Numbered from the stretch's first letter, positions 7,185 to 14,961 are shown. The stretch: DNA of 27,733 nucleotides from a virus (IMGVR_UViG_3300009024_000058:1-27733); one strand, 5' to 3'. Made by a program: numbers and translations. Notes: generated by a model not told the origin, from the letters alone.

Positions 7185-7486
7185 CACACAGTTTCCCTTT
7201 TCGAGTGATAATCTTGGAACGCGGCGTCATCCAATTGGTCAAGGCGCATCGCGCTGCCGCCTAGTATTGCTAGGACTTCGCCTCGGTCTAGCTCCAATCC
7301 GCCGATCTGCATCCCAACGACGCGACAGGTTGCCTCATCATACCAAGCGCCGGAATTGAACATGGGATCGGACACCCTCTCAACCGACACAGAATACCGG
7401 CATGTAACCCCGTCCAGAACAGCCCAAGCGCCGCCCGGTTGTGATACTGAAAAGTCCTCTAGCAACATGTCGAAGTGTTCGTTCAT
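7184..7486 (-). CDS. Hypothetical protein, first gene of the leftward early operon
   Basis: A 100-residue acidic soluble protein of unknown function, translated first from the leftward promoter at 7520-7547. The ATG at 7486 follows an AAGGGGAAAT leader; a GTG one codon upstream is possible. A likely beta-rich N-terminal domain (VLDGVTCRYSVSVERV) precedes an Asp/Leu-rich helix. First-position early genes often counter host functions, but nothing in the sequence shows this. Confidence 0.55.
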   Translation of the reverse strand: MNEHFDMLLEDFSVSQPGGAWAVLDGVTCRYSVSVERVSDPMFNSGAWYDEATCRVVGMQIGGLELDRGEVLAILGGSAMRLDQLDDAAFQDYHSKRETV

Positions 7487-7502
7487 CACGATTTCCCCTT
7501 TT

Positions 7503-7521
7503 GATCGTTTACCAATTGGAA
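7503..7521. promoter_or_regulatory. Operator-like site GATCGTTTACCAATTGGAA in the divergent promoter region
   Basis: The first 18 bases match 26165-26182 at 16 positions, and the GATCGTTWACC core recurs at 26188. The site contains the perfect palindrome CCAATTGG (7512-7519), overlaps the rightward -35 box and lies just downstream of the leftward -10 box, so a bound protein could control both promoters. The XRE protein at 2790-3065 is the obvious candidate; this is inference. Confidence 0.55.
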
Positions 7522-7544
7522 CATAACAGCGATAACCATATATT
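7516..7544 (+). promoter_or_regulatory. Putative rightward promoter for the replication block
   Basis: TTGGAA (7516-7521), a 17-base spacer, then TATATT (7539-7544). The -10 box matches the consensus at five of six positions, the -35 at four. The predicted start near 7551 leaves a leader of about 58 bases before the DUF1064-type gene. Confidence 0.5.
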
Positions 7545-7547
7545 CAA
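7520..7547 (-). promoter_or_regulatory. Putative leftward promoter for the recE/recT/methyltransferase block
   Basis: On the minus strand TTGAAT (7542-7547), a 16-base spacer and TATGTT (7520-7525). Each box matches the consensus at four of six positions. It overlaps the rightward promoter, so the two would compete or be switched together by the operator. Confidence 0.4.
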
Positions 7548-7608
7548 GTGCGGAAAGCACCGGGCGAGAAATCCCCAAACAAAAAAATAGTTGTTCAAGG
7601 ATAGACTG

Positions 7609-7974
7609 ATGAAAGCCAAGAAGCCTTACAAGACAAGCCAGCGGGAACCCCGGCAGAAATACGGAAACAAAAAGGTAGTTGTTGCGGGACTGTCTTTCGA
7701 CAGCAAGAGAGAGGCCAAGCGCTGGTTCGAATTGACCATGCTCTGCCGGGCCGGTGAAATTAGCGATTTGCAGCGGCAGGTTGTCATATTCTTGGAGGGC
7801 CGTGACGGGGCGCTGCTGACAAAGACGGGGCGTCCAATGCGCTGCACGATTGATTTCTCATACATCGAAAACGGCAAGCTGATCTTGGATGACGCCAAGG
7901 GATACGCAAGCCGCGACTGGCCTGTCAGGAAGGCCGTTCTTGAGGCAATGAGCTATACTGTCAGGGAAAGTTGA
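7609..7974 (+). CDS. DUF1064-family PD-(D/E)XK-like endonuclease
   Basis: The ATG at 7609 has AAGGA seven bases upstream. The 121-residue protein matches the DUF1064 pattern found in phage replication regions: KYGNKK, then FDSKREAKRWFEL, CRAGEISDLQRQ, and TIDFSYIENGKLILDDAKG with Asp and DAK as catalytic-core candidates. Inferred activity: a structure-specific or resolvase-like endonuclease acting during replication or recombination. It is the first gene of the rightward block and is followed at once by a strong hairpin. Confidence 0.75.
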   Translation: MKAKKPYKTSQREPRQKYGNKKVVVAGLSFDSKREAKRWFELTMLCRAGEISDLQRQVVIFLEGRDGALLTKTGRPMRCTIDFSYIENGKLILDDAKGYASRDWPVRKAVLEAMSYTVRES

Positions 7975-8006
7975 AACGGCCCCGCCAGTGAGGGAGCGGG
8001 GCCGTT
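7975..8006 (+). terminator. Strong hairpin after the DUF1064-type gene
   Basis: AACGGCCCCGC (7975-7985) pairs perfectly with GCGGGGCCGTT (7996-8006), an 11-bp stem with a ten-base loop, starting one base after the stop codon. The downstream bases (CTTAGG) are not a clear U-run, so it may attenuate rather than terminate. From 8007 to 8177 there is an AAAGGGG leader (8025-8031) with no start codon after it, and a weak promoter-like pair TTGAAA (8125) / TACCTT (8147) overlapping a GTTTACC element. Confidence 0.65.
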
Positions 8007-8177
8007 CTTAGGTTGCGAGCGAGGAAAGGGGAAACTAACCAAAAACTCATCAGCGATAACGGGAACGCTAACTGCACAACCATCGCAGTCAACATAACCC
8101 CGTTGGCTAGGAATTCAATAGACCTTGAAAACCAGCGTCAACTGTTTACCTTAGCTGAGGCAAAAAAGGGGAACCAA

Positions 8178-8360
8178 ATGAAAAAGACAGATGCACGCAA
8201 GCCAATCTCAAACCGGGGGATACCGGGGAAGGATTACGCCGCTGAGGTCGCTGAGATACTGAGGCGACCACTGAAAAACGTCAGCGGCACCCCGCAACAT
8301 GAGCGCAAGTTTTCAGGCGCTCGCGCGGTCAAGAAATACCTTGAAGGGAAGCGCAAATGA
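8178..8360 (+). CDS. Small basic protein preceding the helicase
   Basis: The 60-residue protein starts at ATG 8178, behind a perfect AAGGGGAACC leader. The frame is open further upstream but lacks a site there. It is Lys/Arg-rich (MKKTDARKPISNRG near the start, VKKYLEGKRK at the end). Its stop overlaps the helicase start (ATGA), so the two are translationally coupled. No family is recognised; a nucleic-acid-binding partner of the helicase is possible but unproven. Confidence 0.6.
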   Translation: MKKTDARKPISNRGIPGKDYAAEVAEILRRPLKNVSGTPQHERKFSGARAVKKYLEGKRK

Positions 8361-10825
8361 AGGTTGCTCGCCCGTATCAAGATCGGTCCATTGATCAGTT
8401 GAGACGCGCACTGAGGGCCGGGAAAAAGCGCGTCGTCCTGCAACTTCCAACCGGGGCCGGGAAAACCTTTATCGCATCAAAGATCATCGCCGGGGCGCGG
8501 GCCAAGGAAAACCGCGTTGCCTTTACCGTGCCGCTGATCAGTCTCATCGGACAGACCGTTGAGAGCTTTTCAAACGAGGAAATTGATGCGGGGGTTATCC
8601 AAGCGGATCACGCCCTGACCGACCCTGAAAAGCCGGTTCAGGTTGCGAGCGTCCAGACCCTTGTGCGCCGGGATCGGGCTGACGCTGGACTAGCTCACAC
8701 AAAGCTCGCGGTCGTCGATGAATGCTTTAGTGGCGACACCGAAGTCCTGACTTCCAATGGGTTTGTGCGCTTTGATGAGACAAGCGGCGATGAGCTTTTC
8801 GCGCAATACGACATTGAGACCTCTGGGATAAGCTTTGCCAAAGCCTCAAGGCGCGTAAAGCGTAAGGCCACAGGCGTGGTCTATTCTGTACGGTCAGATC
8901 AGGGCGTTGATTTGATTGTCACCGGCGGTCATGAAATCATCAAGCAGCACAGCAAAACGGGCGTCAGATCAAAGGTGGCGGTCGAGAATTTCAGGCCGAA
9001 CAGCTATTGGCGACTGCCGGTTGCTGGGAGAGGGACCGGGCCGGAATTCCCCATGTCATCTTGGGAGCGCTTCATGATTGCGTATCAAGCTGATGGCTCA
9101 CTGCATCGGGAAAACAATGACGGTAGCTCGACCCTTTCGTTCAGCTTTTCAAAGCAGCGCAAAATTGATGAATTCCTTCGCCTGATCGAAGAGACTGGTC
9201 TCCGGTGGAGCGAGGTTTCTGGAAAGCAGAAAGAGGGTGTGGTGAAGGCAAGGCGGCGCTTTATGGTTTATATTGGCAGCGCTCCATCAAAGCAGATTTC
9301 CCATCACTTCAATCTTGCCAGCCTGTCAGCCACAAAGGCCAAGGCAATCATTGCGGAAATGGTCAAATGGGATGGTCATATCAATGCCAGCGGGCCTCAC
9401 AGCCTTGGCTTGAATACGACAAGCAAGGATGCGGCTGATTTCTACTCTGCGGTCTGTGTGCTGGCCGGATACAAAGCGACTGTCAGGCGGGTAACTGATA
9501 AGCGATCCCCCAAATTCAATGACGTGTTCAGGGTGGGTATTCTTACCGACAGGGATTACATAGGCACGCAACAAGTCAGGATTGAAACTGAGGATTATTA
9601 CACTGGAGACCTGCACTGCGTAACTGTGCCAAAGGGCAATATCGTCGTTCGCAGGAACGGCAAACCGGTGATTGTAGGAAATTGCCATATCGCGTCAAAG
9701 GCCATTGATGATTGGATGGGCGAAGAGCCTGACACGATTTTCATTGGCCTGTCAGCGACGCCTTGGCGCTACGGAATGGCCGAGCAATGGGACCACCTGA
9801 TCATCGGCTCGACCATCAGGGAGCTAACAGAACAGGGGTATCTTTCCCCATCGCGTTTCTTTGCGCCTCAACACCCTGACCTTGGCAACGTCAAGTTGGT
9901 CGCTGGTGACTTCAAGCTGGATCAATTGGCTGAGGCCATGCAAAAGGGCGATCTTGTCAGCGGCATCGTTTCGAATTGGATCGAAAATGGCGAGCGCCGC
10001 CCAACGCTTTGTTTCTGCGTTGACCGCGCACATGCCAGAGCGGTTCACCACGAATTCATGCAGCACGAGGTCAGGTCCGCATATATCGACGGGAACACTG
10101 ACACGATTGAACGCGCAGTTATTCTTGAGCGGTTCAGCCGGGGCGAGCTTGAGGTCATCGTCAACATCGGGACCATGACAGCCGGGGTCGATCTGCCAAG
10201 CGTTAGCTGCGTGGTTTTGGCTCGGCCTACCCGGTCTGAAATGCTCTACATCCAGATGGTCGGTCGCGGATTGCGGTTGCATGAGGGGAAAGAGGATTGC
10301 CTTGTGTTCGATCACTCAGGCACCGCCCTCAGACTTGGCTTGCCTGAAAACATTCACCACGAGGAATTGCGAGCGCCGCGACTTGAGGAACGCGAAAAGG
10401 GCGAGGCTGTCAAAGAGCCTAAGCTGCCAACGGAATGCCCTGAGTGCAGCTACCTGATCGCAGTCGGGGAGTACGATTGCCCATGCTGCGGATACAAGGG
10501 TCAGCCGCCGGTCATCCAGCGTGAGGTGATTGACAGTGATTTGATTGAGGTCGGCAAGGGCAAGGCCGAGAAACCAGTGGCGACGCACGAGGAAAAGCAA
10601 TTTTGGTATTCTGAGCTGCTGACCTATTCCCGGTCGAAAGGCTACAAGGACGGTTGGGCGTCAAACAAGTATCGGGACAAGTTTGGCGTATGGCCTCGCG
10701 GTCTGGACAAGATACCGGCACGCAAAAGTGCCGACACGCGGATTGTTCGCGGCTGGATCAAACACACTCAGATTGCATACGCGAAACAAAAGGAAGCTGA
10801 GAAAAAACAGGCTAAGGCGGGATAA
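8357..10825 (+). CDS. SF2 DEAD/DEAH-type helicase precursor containing an intein
   Basis: An 822-residue precursor; after splicing the helicase would be 502 residues. Extein motifs in order: Walker A LPTGAGKT (residues 30-37), Ia (FTVPLISLIGQT), II (VVDE before the intein, CH after it, giving a DECH box), III (GLSATPWR), V (NIGTMTAGVDLPS) and VI (QMVGRGLR). The C-terminus has a four-Cys zinc ribbon (CPEC, CPCC, about 694-714) and a basic tail, resembling RadD/UvsW-like phage helicases. Likely role: ATP-driven unwinding or branch remodelling in replication and recombination. The mature enzyme cannot have an intact Walker B motif until the intein leaves. Confidence 0.9.
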   Translation: MKVARPYQDRSIDQLRRALRAGKKRVVLQLPTGAGKTFIASKIIAGARAKENRVAFTVPLISLIGQTVESFSNEEIDAGVIQADHALTDPEKPVQVASVQTLVRRDRADAGLAHTKLAVVDECFSGDTEVLTSNGFVRFDETSGDELFAQYDIETSGISFAKASRRVKRKATGVVYSVRSDQGVDLIVTGGHEIIKQHSKTGVRSKVAVENFRPNSYWRLPVAGRGTGPEFPMSSWERFMIAYQADGSLHRENNDGSSTLSFSFSKQRKIDEFLRLIEETGLRWSEVSGKQKEGVVKARRRFMVYIGSAPSKQISHHFNLASLSATKAKAIIAEMVKWDGHINASGPHSLGLNTTSKDAADFYSAVCVLAGYKATVRRVTDKRSPKFNDVFRVGILTDRDYIGTQQVRIETEDYYTGDLHCVTVPKGNIVVRRNGKPVIVGNCHIASKAIDDWMGEEPDTIFIGLSATPWRYGMAEQWDHLIIGSTIRELTEQGYLSPSRFFAPQHPDLGNVKLVAGDFKLDQLAEAMQKGDLVSGIVSNWIENGERRPTLCFCVDRAHARAVHHEFMQHEVRSAYIDGNTDTIERAVILERFSRGELEVIVNIGTMTAGVDLPSVSCVVLARPTRSEMLYIQMVGRGLRLHEGKEDCLVFDHSGTALRLGLPENIHHEELRAPRLEEREKGEAVKEPKLPTECPECSYLIAVGEYDCPCCGYKGQPPVIQREVIDSDLIEVGKGKAEKPVATHEEKQFWYSELLTYSRSKGYKDGWASNKYRDKFGVWPRGLDKIPARKSADTRIVRGWIKHTQIAYAKQKEAEKKQAKAG
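8723..9682 (+). other. In-frame intein (320 residues) with a LAGLIDADG-type homing endonuclease domain
   Basis: The intein starts at Cys123 (CFSGDTEVLT, block A) and ends at Asn442 (CVTVPKGNIVVRRNGKPVIVGN spans 20-odd residues here; its core is VVRRNGKPVIVGN, blocks F/G), followed by Cys443 as +1 residue. Block B is IVTGGHEII, with the usual Thr and His. Two dodecapeptide-like motifs, MIAYQADGS (about residue 240) and MVKWDGHIN (about 335), each keep the acidic residue, so the nuclease may be active. The penultimate residue is Gly rather than the common His, a known tolerated variant. Composition matches the flanking helicase. Confidence 0.9.
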
Positions 10826-11138
10826 ACTGGTTATGTCAGGCCATTTATGCCCTCAAATAGCCCCTCTCGCTCGTTTTAAGCGCCTTGGGGAGCGTTTGGA
10901 GCTTTTTTTGACCCACCCATACCGCAAACCAGTCAGGCGCAGTCTGGGGTCATTTTGTGAGGGGGGTGAGAATGGGCGACAGCGGTAGTCCCTGACGTGT
11001 CCTGAGGTGGCCAAGGCGCTGCCGCCCTGATGAGTTTTCTCATCGGCCTGTGATAACCAATAGCTGGCAAATGAGAGTTTGTGAATATACGTTGTGATAC
11101 CTACGCTCCGGTGTGGCAAAAAAGAAAAGGGGAAACGA
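10826..11138 (+). other. 313-base gap between helicase and primase genes
   Basis: No convincing gene. Seen here: a T-run near 10905 without a clear stem, a perfect hairpin GATGAG-TTTT-CTCATC (11029-11044), a G-rich stretch near 10963, and the AAGGGGAAAC leader just before the primase ATG. A 51-codon frame from 10833 lacks a ribosome-binding site. It may hold a promoter or small RNA, but nothing decisive is visible. Confidence 0.4.
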
Positions 11139-12077
11139 ATGTATCAGAAGAGCAGATTTCCAGACGTGCGGGAACAAGCCACCGGAAAGTGGACCGGGAT
11201 TTTGCAGTCTTTGGGTGTTCCAGATGAATTCCTGAAAAACAAGCACGGGCCATGTCCATTCTGTGGCGGCAAGGACCGATACCGATACGACAACAAGGAT
11301 GGTCGCGGGACTTACTATTGTGCGCAGTGTGGATCGGGCGATGGCTGGTCATTGCTTATGAATTTCAGGGGTTGGGAATTTGGGCCAGCCGCTCGCGAGG
11401 TACGTCAGGTTCTGGGCCTTGTTGGCGAGGACAAGATCGCCGCCCAAAAGACAGAGCAGGAAAAGCGGGAAATTGTTCGCGCGGCATTCCGAGAGACAAA
11501 GCGCGTCAGCCACGGTGATCCTGTTGACCTGTACCTGACCTCGCGCGATCTGGATGAACAGGAATACCCGACCAGCATACGATACCATCCATCTGCATTC
11601 TACGCGCCGGGCCTTTCCATGCCAGCCATGTTTGCCGTGATGCAGGACGCGGACGGACGCGGGGTGAATATCCAGCGGACCTTCCTGACACCGGACGGGA
11701 AAAAGGCTGACGTTGACCCCCAAAGGAAGCTTATGCCGGGAACCATCCCAAAGGGTTCAGCCGTGCGCTTAGGCGAGGTCAGCGAGGTCATGGGAATATC
11801 TGAGGGGGTCGAGACAGCGATGGCCGCTTGCGCGATGCACGGCTTCCCCGTCTGGTCAGCAATTTCGTCGCAGCTTTTGAGGGAATGGGTTTTGCCTGAG
11901 GGCGTCAAGGAACTGGTGATCTTTGGTGACAATGATCCTCTCTATGGCGGACAAGCTGCGGCCTATCACTTGGCGCACCGCTTGTCAGTGACCCACCGGG
12001 ATTTGTCGTGCAGCGTTATGATCCCCAAAAACATCGGTCAGGACTTCGCTGATATTCACAAGGGATACTCAAAATGA
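11139..12077 (+). CDS. DNA primase (zinc ribbon plus Toprim domain)
   Basis: The 312-residue protein starts at ATG 11139 behind AAGGGGAAAC. The N-terminal zinc ribbon has CPFCGG (Cys39, Cys42) and CAQCG (Cys61, Cys64), as in P4/gp4-type primases. The C-terminal Toprim-like domain shows GISEGVETAMAA (Glu222) and VIFGDND (Asp264, Asp266), the metal-binding acids. It lacks a helicase domain, so it probably works with the upstream helicase or a host enzyme. Role: making RNA primers for phage replication. The stop overlaps the next start (ATGA). Confidence 0.85.
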   Translation: MYQKSRFPDVREQATGKWTGILQSLGVPDEFLKNKHGPCPFCGGKDRYRYDNKDGRGTYYCAQCGSGDGWSLLMNFRGWEFGPAAREVRQVLGLVGEDKIAAQKTEQEKREIVRAAFRETKRVSHGDPVDLYLTSRDLDEQEYPTSIRYHPSAFYAPGLSMPAMFAVMQDADGRGVNIQRTFLTPDGKKADVDPQRKLMPGTIPKGSAVRLGEVSEVMGISEGVETAMAACAMHGFPVWSAISSQLLREWVLPEGVKELVIFGDNDPLYGGQAAAYHLAHRLSVTHRDLSCSVMIPKNIGQDFADIHKGYSK

Positions 12078-12550
12078 GGATTTATGAGAACGCCACCAGC
12101 TTGCAAAGGGAAGCTCTTGTCGCTGAGGCGGTCGCGCACGTCTGGCCTCTCAAGCTGATCAAGCTACCCAAGCTCGCAGCGGCGGATTTCATCGCCCTGA
12201 AAGATGGTCGCGCCCGATCCCTGATTGAGATCAAGGCTCGGACGACAAAACTCGACCAGTACCCGACACTGATGCTTTCCATGTCAAAGGCGGTCGCGCT
12301 GAAAACGCTGACACGAGAAACGGGACTTCCATCAATCATTGTGACAACGCTGACAGACAGACACTCGAACGAATGTTTTTGGTACTGGCACAAGCTGACC
12401 GATCTACCGCTCGGGGAAAGCTACCGGATAGAAGTTGGGGGCAGGACCGACCGAAACGACGCTATGGACGTGGAGCCGGTCATCATGATCCCATATACTG
12501 ACTTCAAATCGGGCGGAGCGGTCGATTTCAGCCCCGTGGAGCCGCCTTAG
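12074..12550 (+). CDS. PD-(D/E)XK-like nuclease, putative
   Basis: A 158-residue protein whose N-terminal half shows ADFIALKDGRARSLIEIKAR (about residues 37-56): a beta strand with Asp, then E-I-K, the usual core of restriction-like nucleases (resolvase, VRR-NUC and relatives). The rest has no recognised motif. It overlaps the primase by ATGA and is therefore likely to act in replication or recombination, for instance on branched DNA. This is a fold-level guess from one motif. Confidence 0.6.
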   Translation: MRIYENATSLQREALVAEAVAHVWPLKLIKLPKLAAADFIALKDGRARSLIEIKARTTKLDQYPTLMLSMSKAVALKTLTRETGLPSIIVTTLTDRHSNECFWYWHKLTDLPLGESYRIEVGGRTDRNDAMDVEPVIMIPYTDFKSGGAVDFSPVEPP

Positions 12551-12563
12551 CCACCGTCAGGCC

Positions 12564-12764
12564 ATGATGGCCCTCTATCCCGGCCTACCCGCATCAGAGC
12601 CGACCATGATTGACGTGATCTATGCCTGTGATGATCTGGGAGAGCTTGAGGGCGTCGAGCTTGTGATGCTCAAGTATTCATCGGTCGCAAAGCCCTTTGG
12701 CAAGAATGAACTGAAAGCTCTGGACCGGCGCAAAAGAGAGCTAACGAAAAAGGGGCCACGCTGA
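12564..12764 (+). CDS. Hypothetical small protein at the end of the replication block
   Basis: A 66-residue protein, last gene before a bidirectional terminator; its TGA stop lies within the terminator stem. The ribosome-binding site is poor at either ATG 12564/12567 or ATG 12606 (which would begin MIDVIYACDDLGE), so the start is uncertain. The acidic first half and very basic tail (KALDRRKRELTKKGPR) look like an ordinary small phage protein. No family is recognised. Confidence 0.45.
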   Translation: MMALYPGLPASEPTMIDVIYACDDLGELEGVELVMLKYSSVAKPFGKNELKALDRRKRELTKKGPR

Positions 12765-12782
12765 ATTAACAGCGCGGCCCCT
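12751..12782. terminator. Bidirectional terminator between convergent blocks
   Basis: AGGGGCC, one A, CGCTG, loop AATTAA, CAGCG, one C, GGCCCCT: an 11-12 bp stem with a 1x1 mismatch. It is preceded by an A-run on the plus strand, which becomes a U-run for leftward transcripts, and sits between the rightward replication block and the leftward accessory block. Confidence 0.8.
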
Positions 12783-12798
12783 CTGGGTTTCACTCGTA

Positions 12799-13170
12799 TT
12801 ACAAGGGCAGTGATGTGACCTCACCGTCAATCGCCACCGTCAAGATGCTTGGGGTTTCGTCGCTCGAGTATGCGGCAAGGCCAATAACATCAACGGCCCG
12901 GTCATCCCCCGTGAGAGCCTCGATCACAGTGTCCTTTGACAGCCCCCCTTCAAGAAGGGCATTAGCGCAATCGGCAAGCGCCTCAGGGTCCGTCCCCTCA
13001 GCCGCCAAGATTGCGCCAAAGATACCCGGCACCTTTTCAGCCGCCTCGCTGGCAAGGTGGTGAATGAATGCGTAGTCTGGCGCACCATCCACAGCCTCAG
13101 CCCCGACGCTGTAGACCGCTTGCCGATCCTCAGTGAAGGTGCAGATCATCGCTCTGAATTCATTTTCCAT
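12799..13170 (-). CDS. Hypothetical acidic protein, 123 residues
   Basis: A soluble acidic protein, last in the leftward accessory block, with an AAAGGGAAAC leader before ATG 13170. It has an Ala/Glu-rich helical middle (about residues 35-85) and a likely beta C-terminus. No family is recognised. The bidirectional terminator lies directly downstream. Confidence 0.55.
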   Translation of the reverse strand: MENEFRAMICTFTEDRQAVYSVGAEAVDGAPDYAFIHHLASEAAEKVPGIFGAILAAEGTDPEALADCANALLEGGLSKDTVIEALTGDDRAVDVIGLAAYSSDETPSILTVAIDGEVTSLPL

Positions 13171-13182
13171 GTCGTTTCCCTT

Positions 13183-13590
13183 TCAGTTTTTGTTTTGAAT
13201 TTCTGCGATCACTGGCATCATTGCCGGGTCGCAGGTCTTGAACCCTTCGCTGCTCATCATGCCAACGAAGTCGAAGCGGACAGCGCGTCCGTCAAGCCGG
13301 GTGATTGTGTCCTCGCCCACAGACAGGCACTGACCCTGCCGGGCGACCTTGAGGCCAACCCAGACCTGATCAATGTCAGCGATAGGCACGTTAAACTCGA
13401 CCGCTTGGCGAAGGCTCTTGCCCGTTATGATCTTGACCGCCTCGACGGTTTTTTCCACGTCATTGCCGGGGTCAAACAATTCGTCTGATGACCCTGCTAT
13501 TGCGGTTGCGGCCTTTGTGCCTGAGGCAATGGAGACGTAGATCACAACGTCCTTTTCCATTGTCGTTTCGAAAGTTTGAAGCTCATCCAT
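13183..13590 (-). CDS. Hypothetical protein, 135 residues
   Basis: A soluble protein with no recognised family. An AGAGGGAAC leader supports the ATG at 13590, which falls just inside the end of the HNH gene (eight-base overlap). A predicted helix-rich middle is followed by the strand-like VWVGLKVARQG. The HNH gene immediately upstream appears to have inserted at this junction without disturbing the frame. Confidence 0.55.
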   Translation of the reverse strand: MDELQTFETTMEKDVVIYVSIASGTKAATAIAGSSDELFDPGNDVEKTVEAVKIITGKSLRQAVEFNVPIADIDQVWVGLKVARQGQCLSVGEDTITRLDGRAVRFDFVGMMSSEGFKTCDPAMMPVIAEIQNKN

Positions 13591-14101
13591 TCTGTTCCCT
13601 CTCTTTCAGATATTCATTCACTGCATCCTCACGGGCCTGTATGGCCCGGTCAAGCTCGCGGAAATTCCCAACATGCTTTCCCCGAACCTGAACCCGATAT
13701 GAGCCGTGTTCCTGCATTGCGATACCTACATGGCCAGAAGAATTCCCCCGGCTGACAGCGCCTCGCAGAAGTTTTTGGCTGACGTGTTCCCCTGTCAGGT
13801 TTGACAGGCGGTTGTCAGAGCGGTCCCCGTTGATGTGTCGAATTGGATGGTCTGGCCACTCACCAGTTGAGAACCCCCAAGCGATCTTGTCAGCAAGGTA
13901 GGTCACGCCACCAATCCGAATAAAGAGGCAGGGGTATTTCCCCGCGCGAACGGTCCCGGCAGTCTTGCCAGCAAAGCGTGAATTCCAACTTGAGAACGCG
14001 CGTTTTGTTTTGAAGTCCTTGCGGACCCTTGGCAACCACCGGAATTCGCCGGTCTCAGGATCATACCTGAGGAACCGGCGTAGATGATTTATGGTGTTCA
14101 T
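13583..14101 (-). CDS. HNH homing endonuclease with AP2-like C-terminal DNA-binding domain
   Basis: The 172-residue protein begins at ATG 14101 (AAAGGGAAAAC leader). The central HNH core reads HPIRHINGDRSDNRLSNL (about residues 85-102), with the His-Asn-Asn spacing of the HNH_3 type, and the C-terminus SGHVGI...YRVQVRGKHVGNF resembles AP2 DNA-binding domains. Such free-standing enzymes nick or cut intron-less or marker alleles and spread by gene conversion. It sits between unrelated accessory genes and is probably a mobile passenger. No intron was found nearby. Confidence 0.85.
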   Translation of the reverse strand: MNTINHLRRFLRYDPETGEFRWLPRVRKDFKTKRAFSSWNSRFAGKTAGTVRAGKYPCLFIRIGGVTYLADKIAWGFSTGEWPDHPIRHINGDRSDNRLSNLTGEHVSQKLLRGAVSRGNSSGHVGIAMQEHGSYRVQVRGKHVGNFRELDRAIQAREDAVNEYLKEREQNG

Positions 14102-14115
14102 TGTTTTCCCTTTCC

Positions 14116-14131
14116 GGGGGTCAAAGCCCCC
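14116..14131 (-). other. Intercistronic hairpin before the HNH gene leader
   Basis: GGGGG (14116-14120) pairs with CCCCC (14127-14131) around TCAAAG, and on the leftward message the stem runs straight into the AAAGGG leader. The same hairpin-plus-leader layout recurs at 14983, 17177, 17437 and 2171. Confidence 0.5.
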
Positions 14132-14961
14132 TACTTTTGAAATCTGGCGATCATGTCCGATGACCATTTCGCAGCGGTTTTGTCAGAGGACCAGATCGAG
14201 TTTTTCCCGCTTATCCCCTCAAGGACGATTGTGTTTTCCGCCTCGCTGCCCAAGATATTTGACCAAGCCTCGGCGGGGTTCTTTTCGATTTCGGAAACCT
14301 TATATCCGCCCTTCGTTGCCTTGCCGTGAACAATCCCCGTGACACCGTGGAACCCGGTGCGCAGAACCTGAGGCGATGAAACGGCCCAAGCCGCGCGAAC
14401 CAGATCAATCGGATCGGTCTCAACCTTGAACCCGACAACGGTGTTCGTGCCGCCGCTCCCGAGGCCCACCGCCGACCATAGCGTGATCGGCATGACCGCT
14501 GACAGCGCTCTGACAACAGCCAGCACCGTGACGCCGCGCCTGAGAATATGCTCTTTCGGCACATCAACCCGGTGCCAGTGACTGGCAACGAAGGTTACGG
14601 ACGGAGCCTGAACCCTGACAGGCTGACGCCGCCGCATGGACATTGGCGAACCCGCCAGCATGGCCGGGACATTCGGCGCACCACCGGCAATCGCCGGAAC
14701 GGATATGGTCCGCTCGACCTCGCCCATCATGTCATCAAAGCCGCGCATGATTACCTCGCTCTTACTGACAAGCGACCTGTCGCCGTGCGTCATGCCGTTG
14801 AAGGCTTGCCTGACACTGCCGCCAGCCCAAGCACCATCTGGATGACCATTGGCGTAGTCGGCAAGCGGCTTGTTGTGTTCCACGAGATACCCGCGCATCT
14901 CATCAGCGCTCTCAAAGAGAAACGCCTTGCCACCGTATTTGTGTTTGAAAATCTTAGCCAT
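14131..14961 (-). CDS. Possible VWA-like partner of the adjacent AAA+ ATPase
   Basis: The 276-residue protein starts at ATG 14961 with AAAGGGGAAAC upstream. Its middle contains APSVTFVASHWHRVDVP and a hydrophobic LRRGVTVLAVVRALS helix followed by a strand (MPITLWSAVG), the order seen in von Willebrand A-type domains, but the DxSxS metal site is missing. An N-terminal WAGGSVR stretch and NVPAMLAGSPMSMRRR resemble phage proteins found next to CobS/MoxR-like ATPases. The pairing with 15002-16249 is the main argument; the fold is not proven from sequence alone. Confidence 0.5.
   Translation of the reverse strand: MAKIFKHKYGGKAFLFESADEMRGYLVEHNKPLADYANGHPDGAWAGGSVRQAFNGMTHGDRSLVSKSEVIMRGFDDMMGEVERTISVPAIAGGAPNVPAMLAGSPMSMRRRQPVRVQAPSVTFVASHWHRVDVPKEHILRRGVTVLAVVRALSAVMPITLWSAVGLGSGGTNTVVGFKVETDPIDLVRAAWAVSSPQVLRTGFHGVTGIVHGKATKGGYKVSEIEKNPAEAWSNILGSEAENTIVLEGISGKNSIWSSDKTAAKWSSDMIARFQK

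Noticed and set aside
10833-10988. A 51-codon rightward gene after the helicase
   Set aside because: No ribosome-binding site, no coupling to a neighbour and unremarkable composition; kept only as a note in the gap description.
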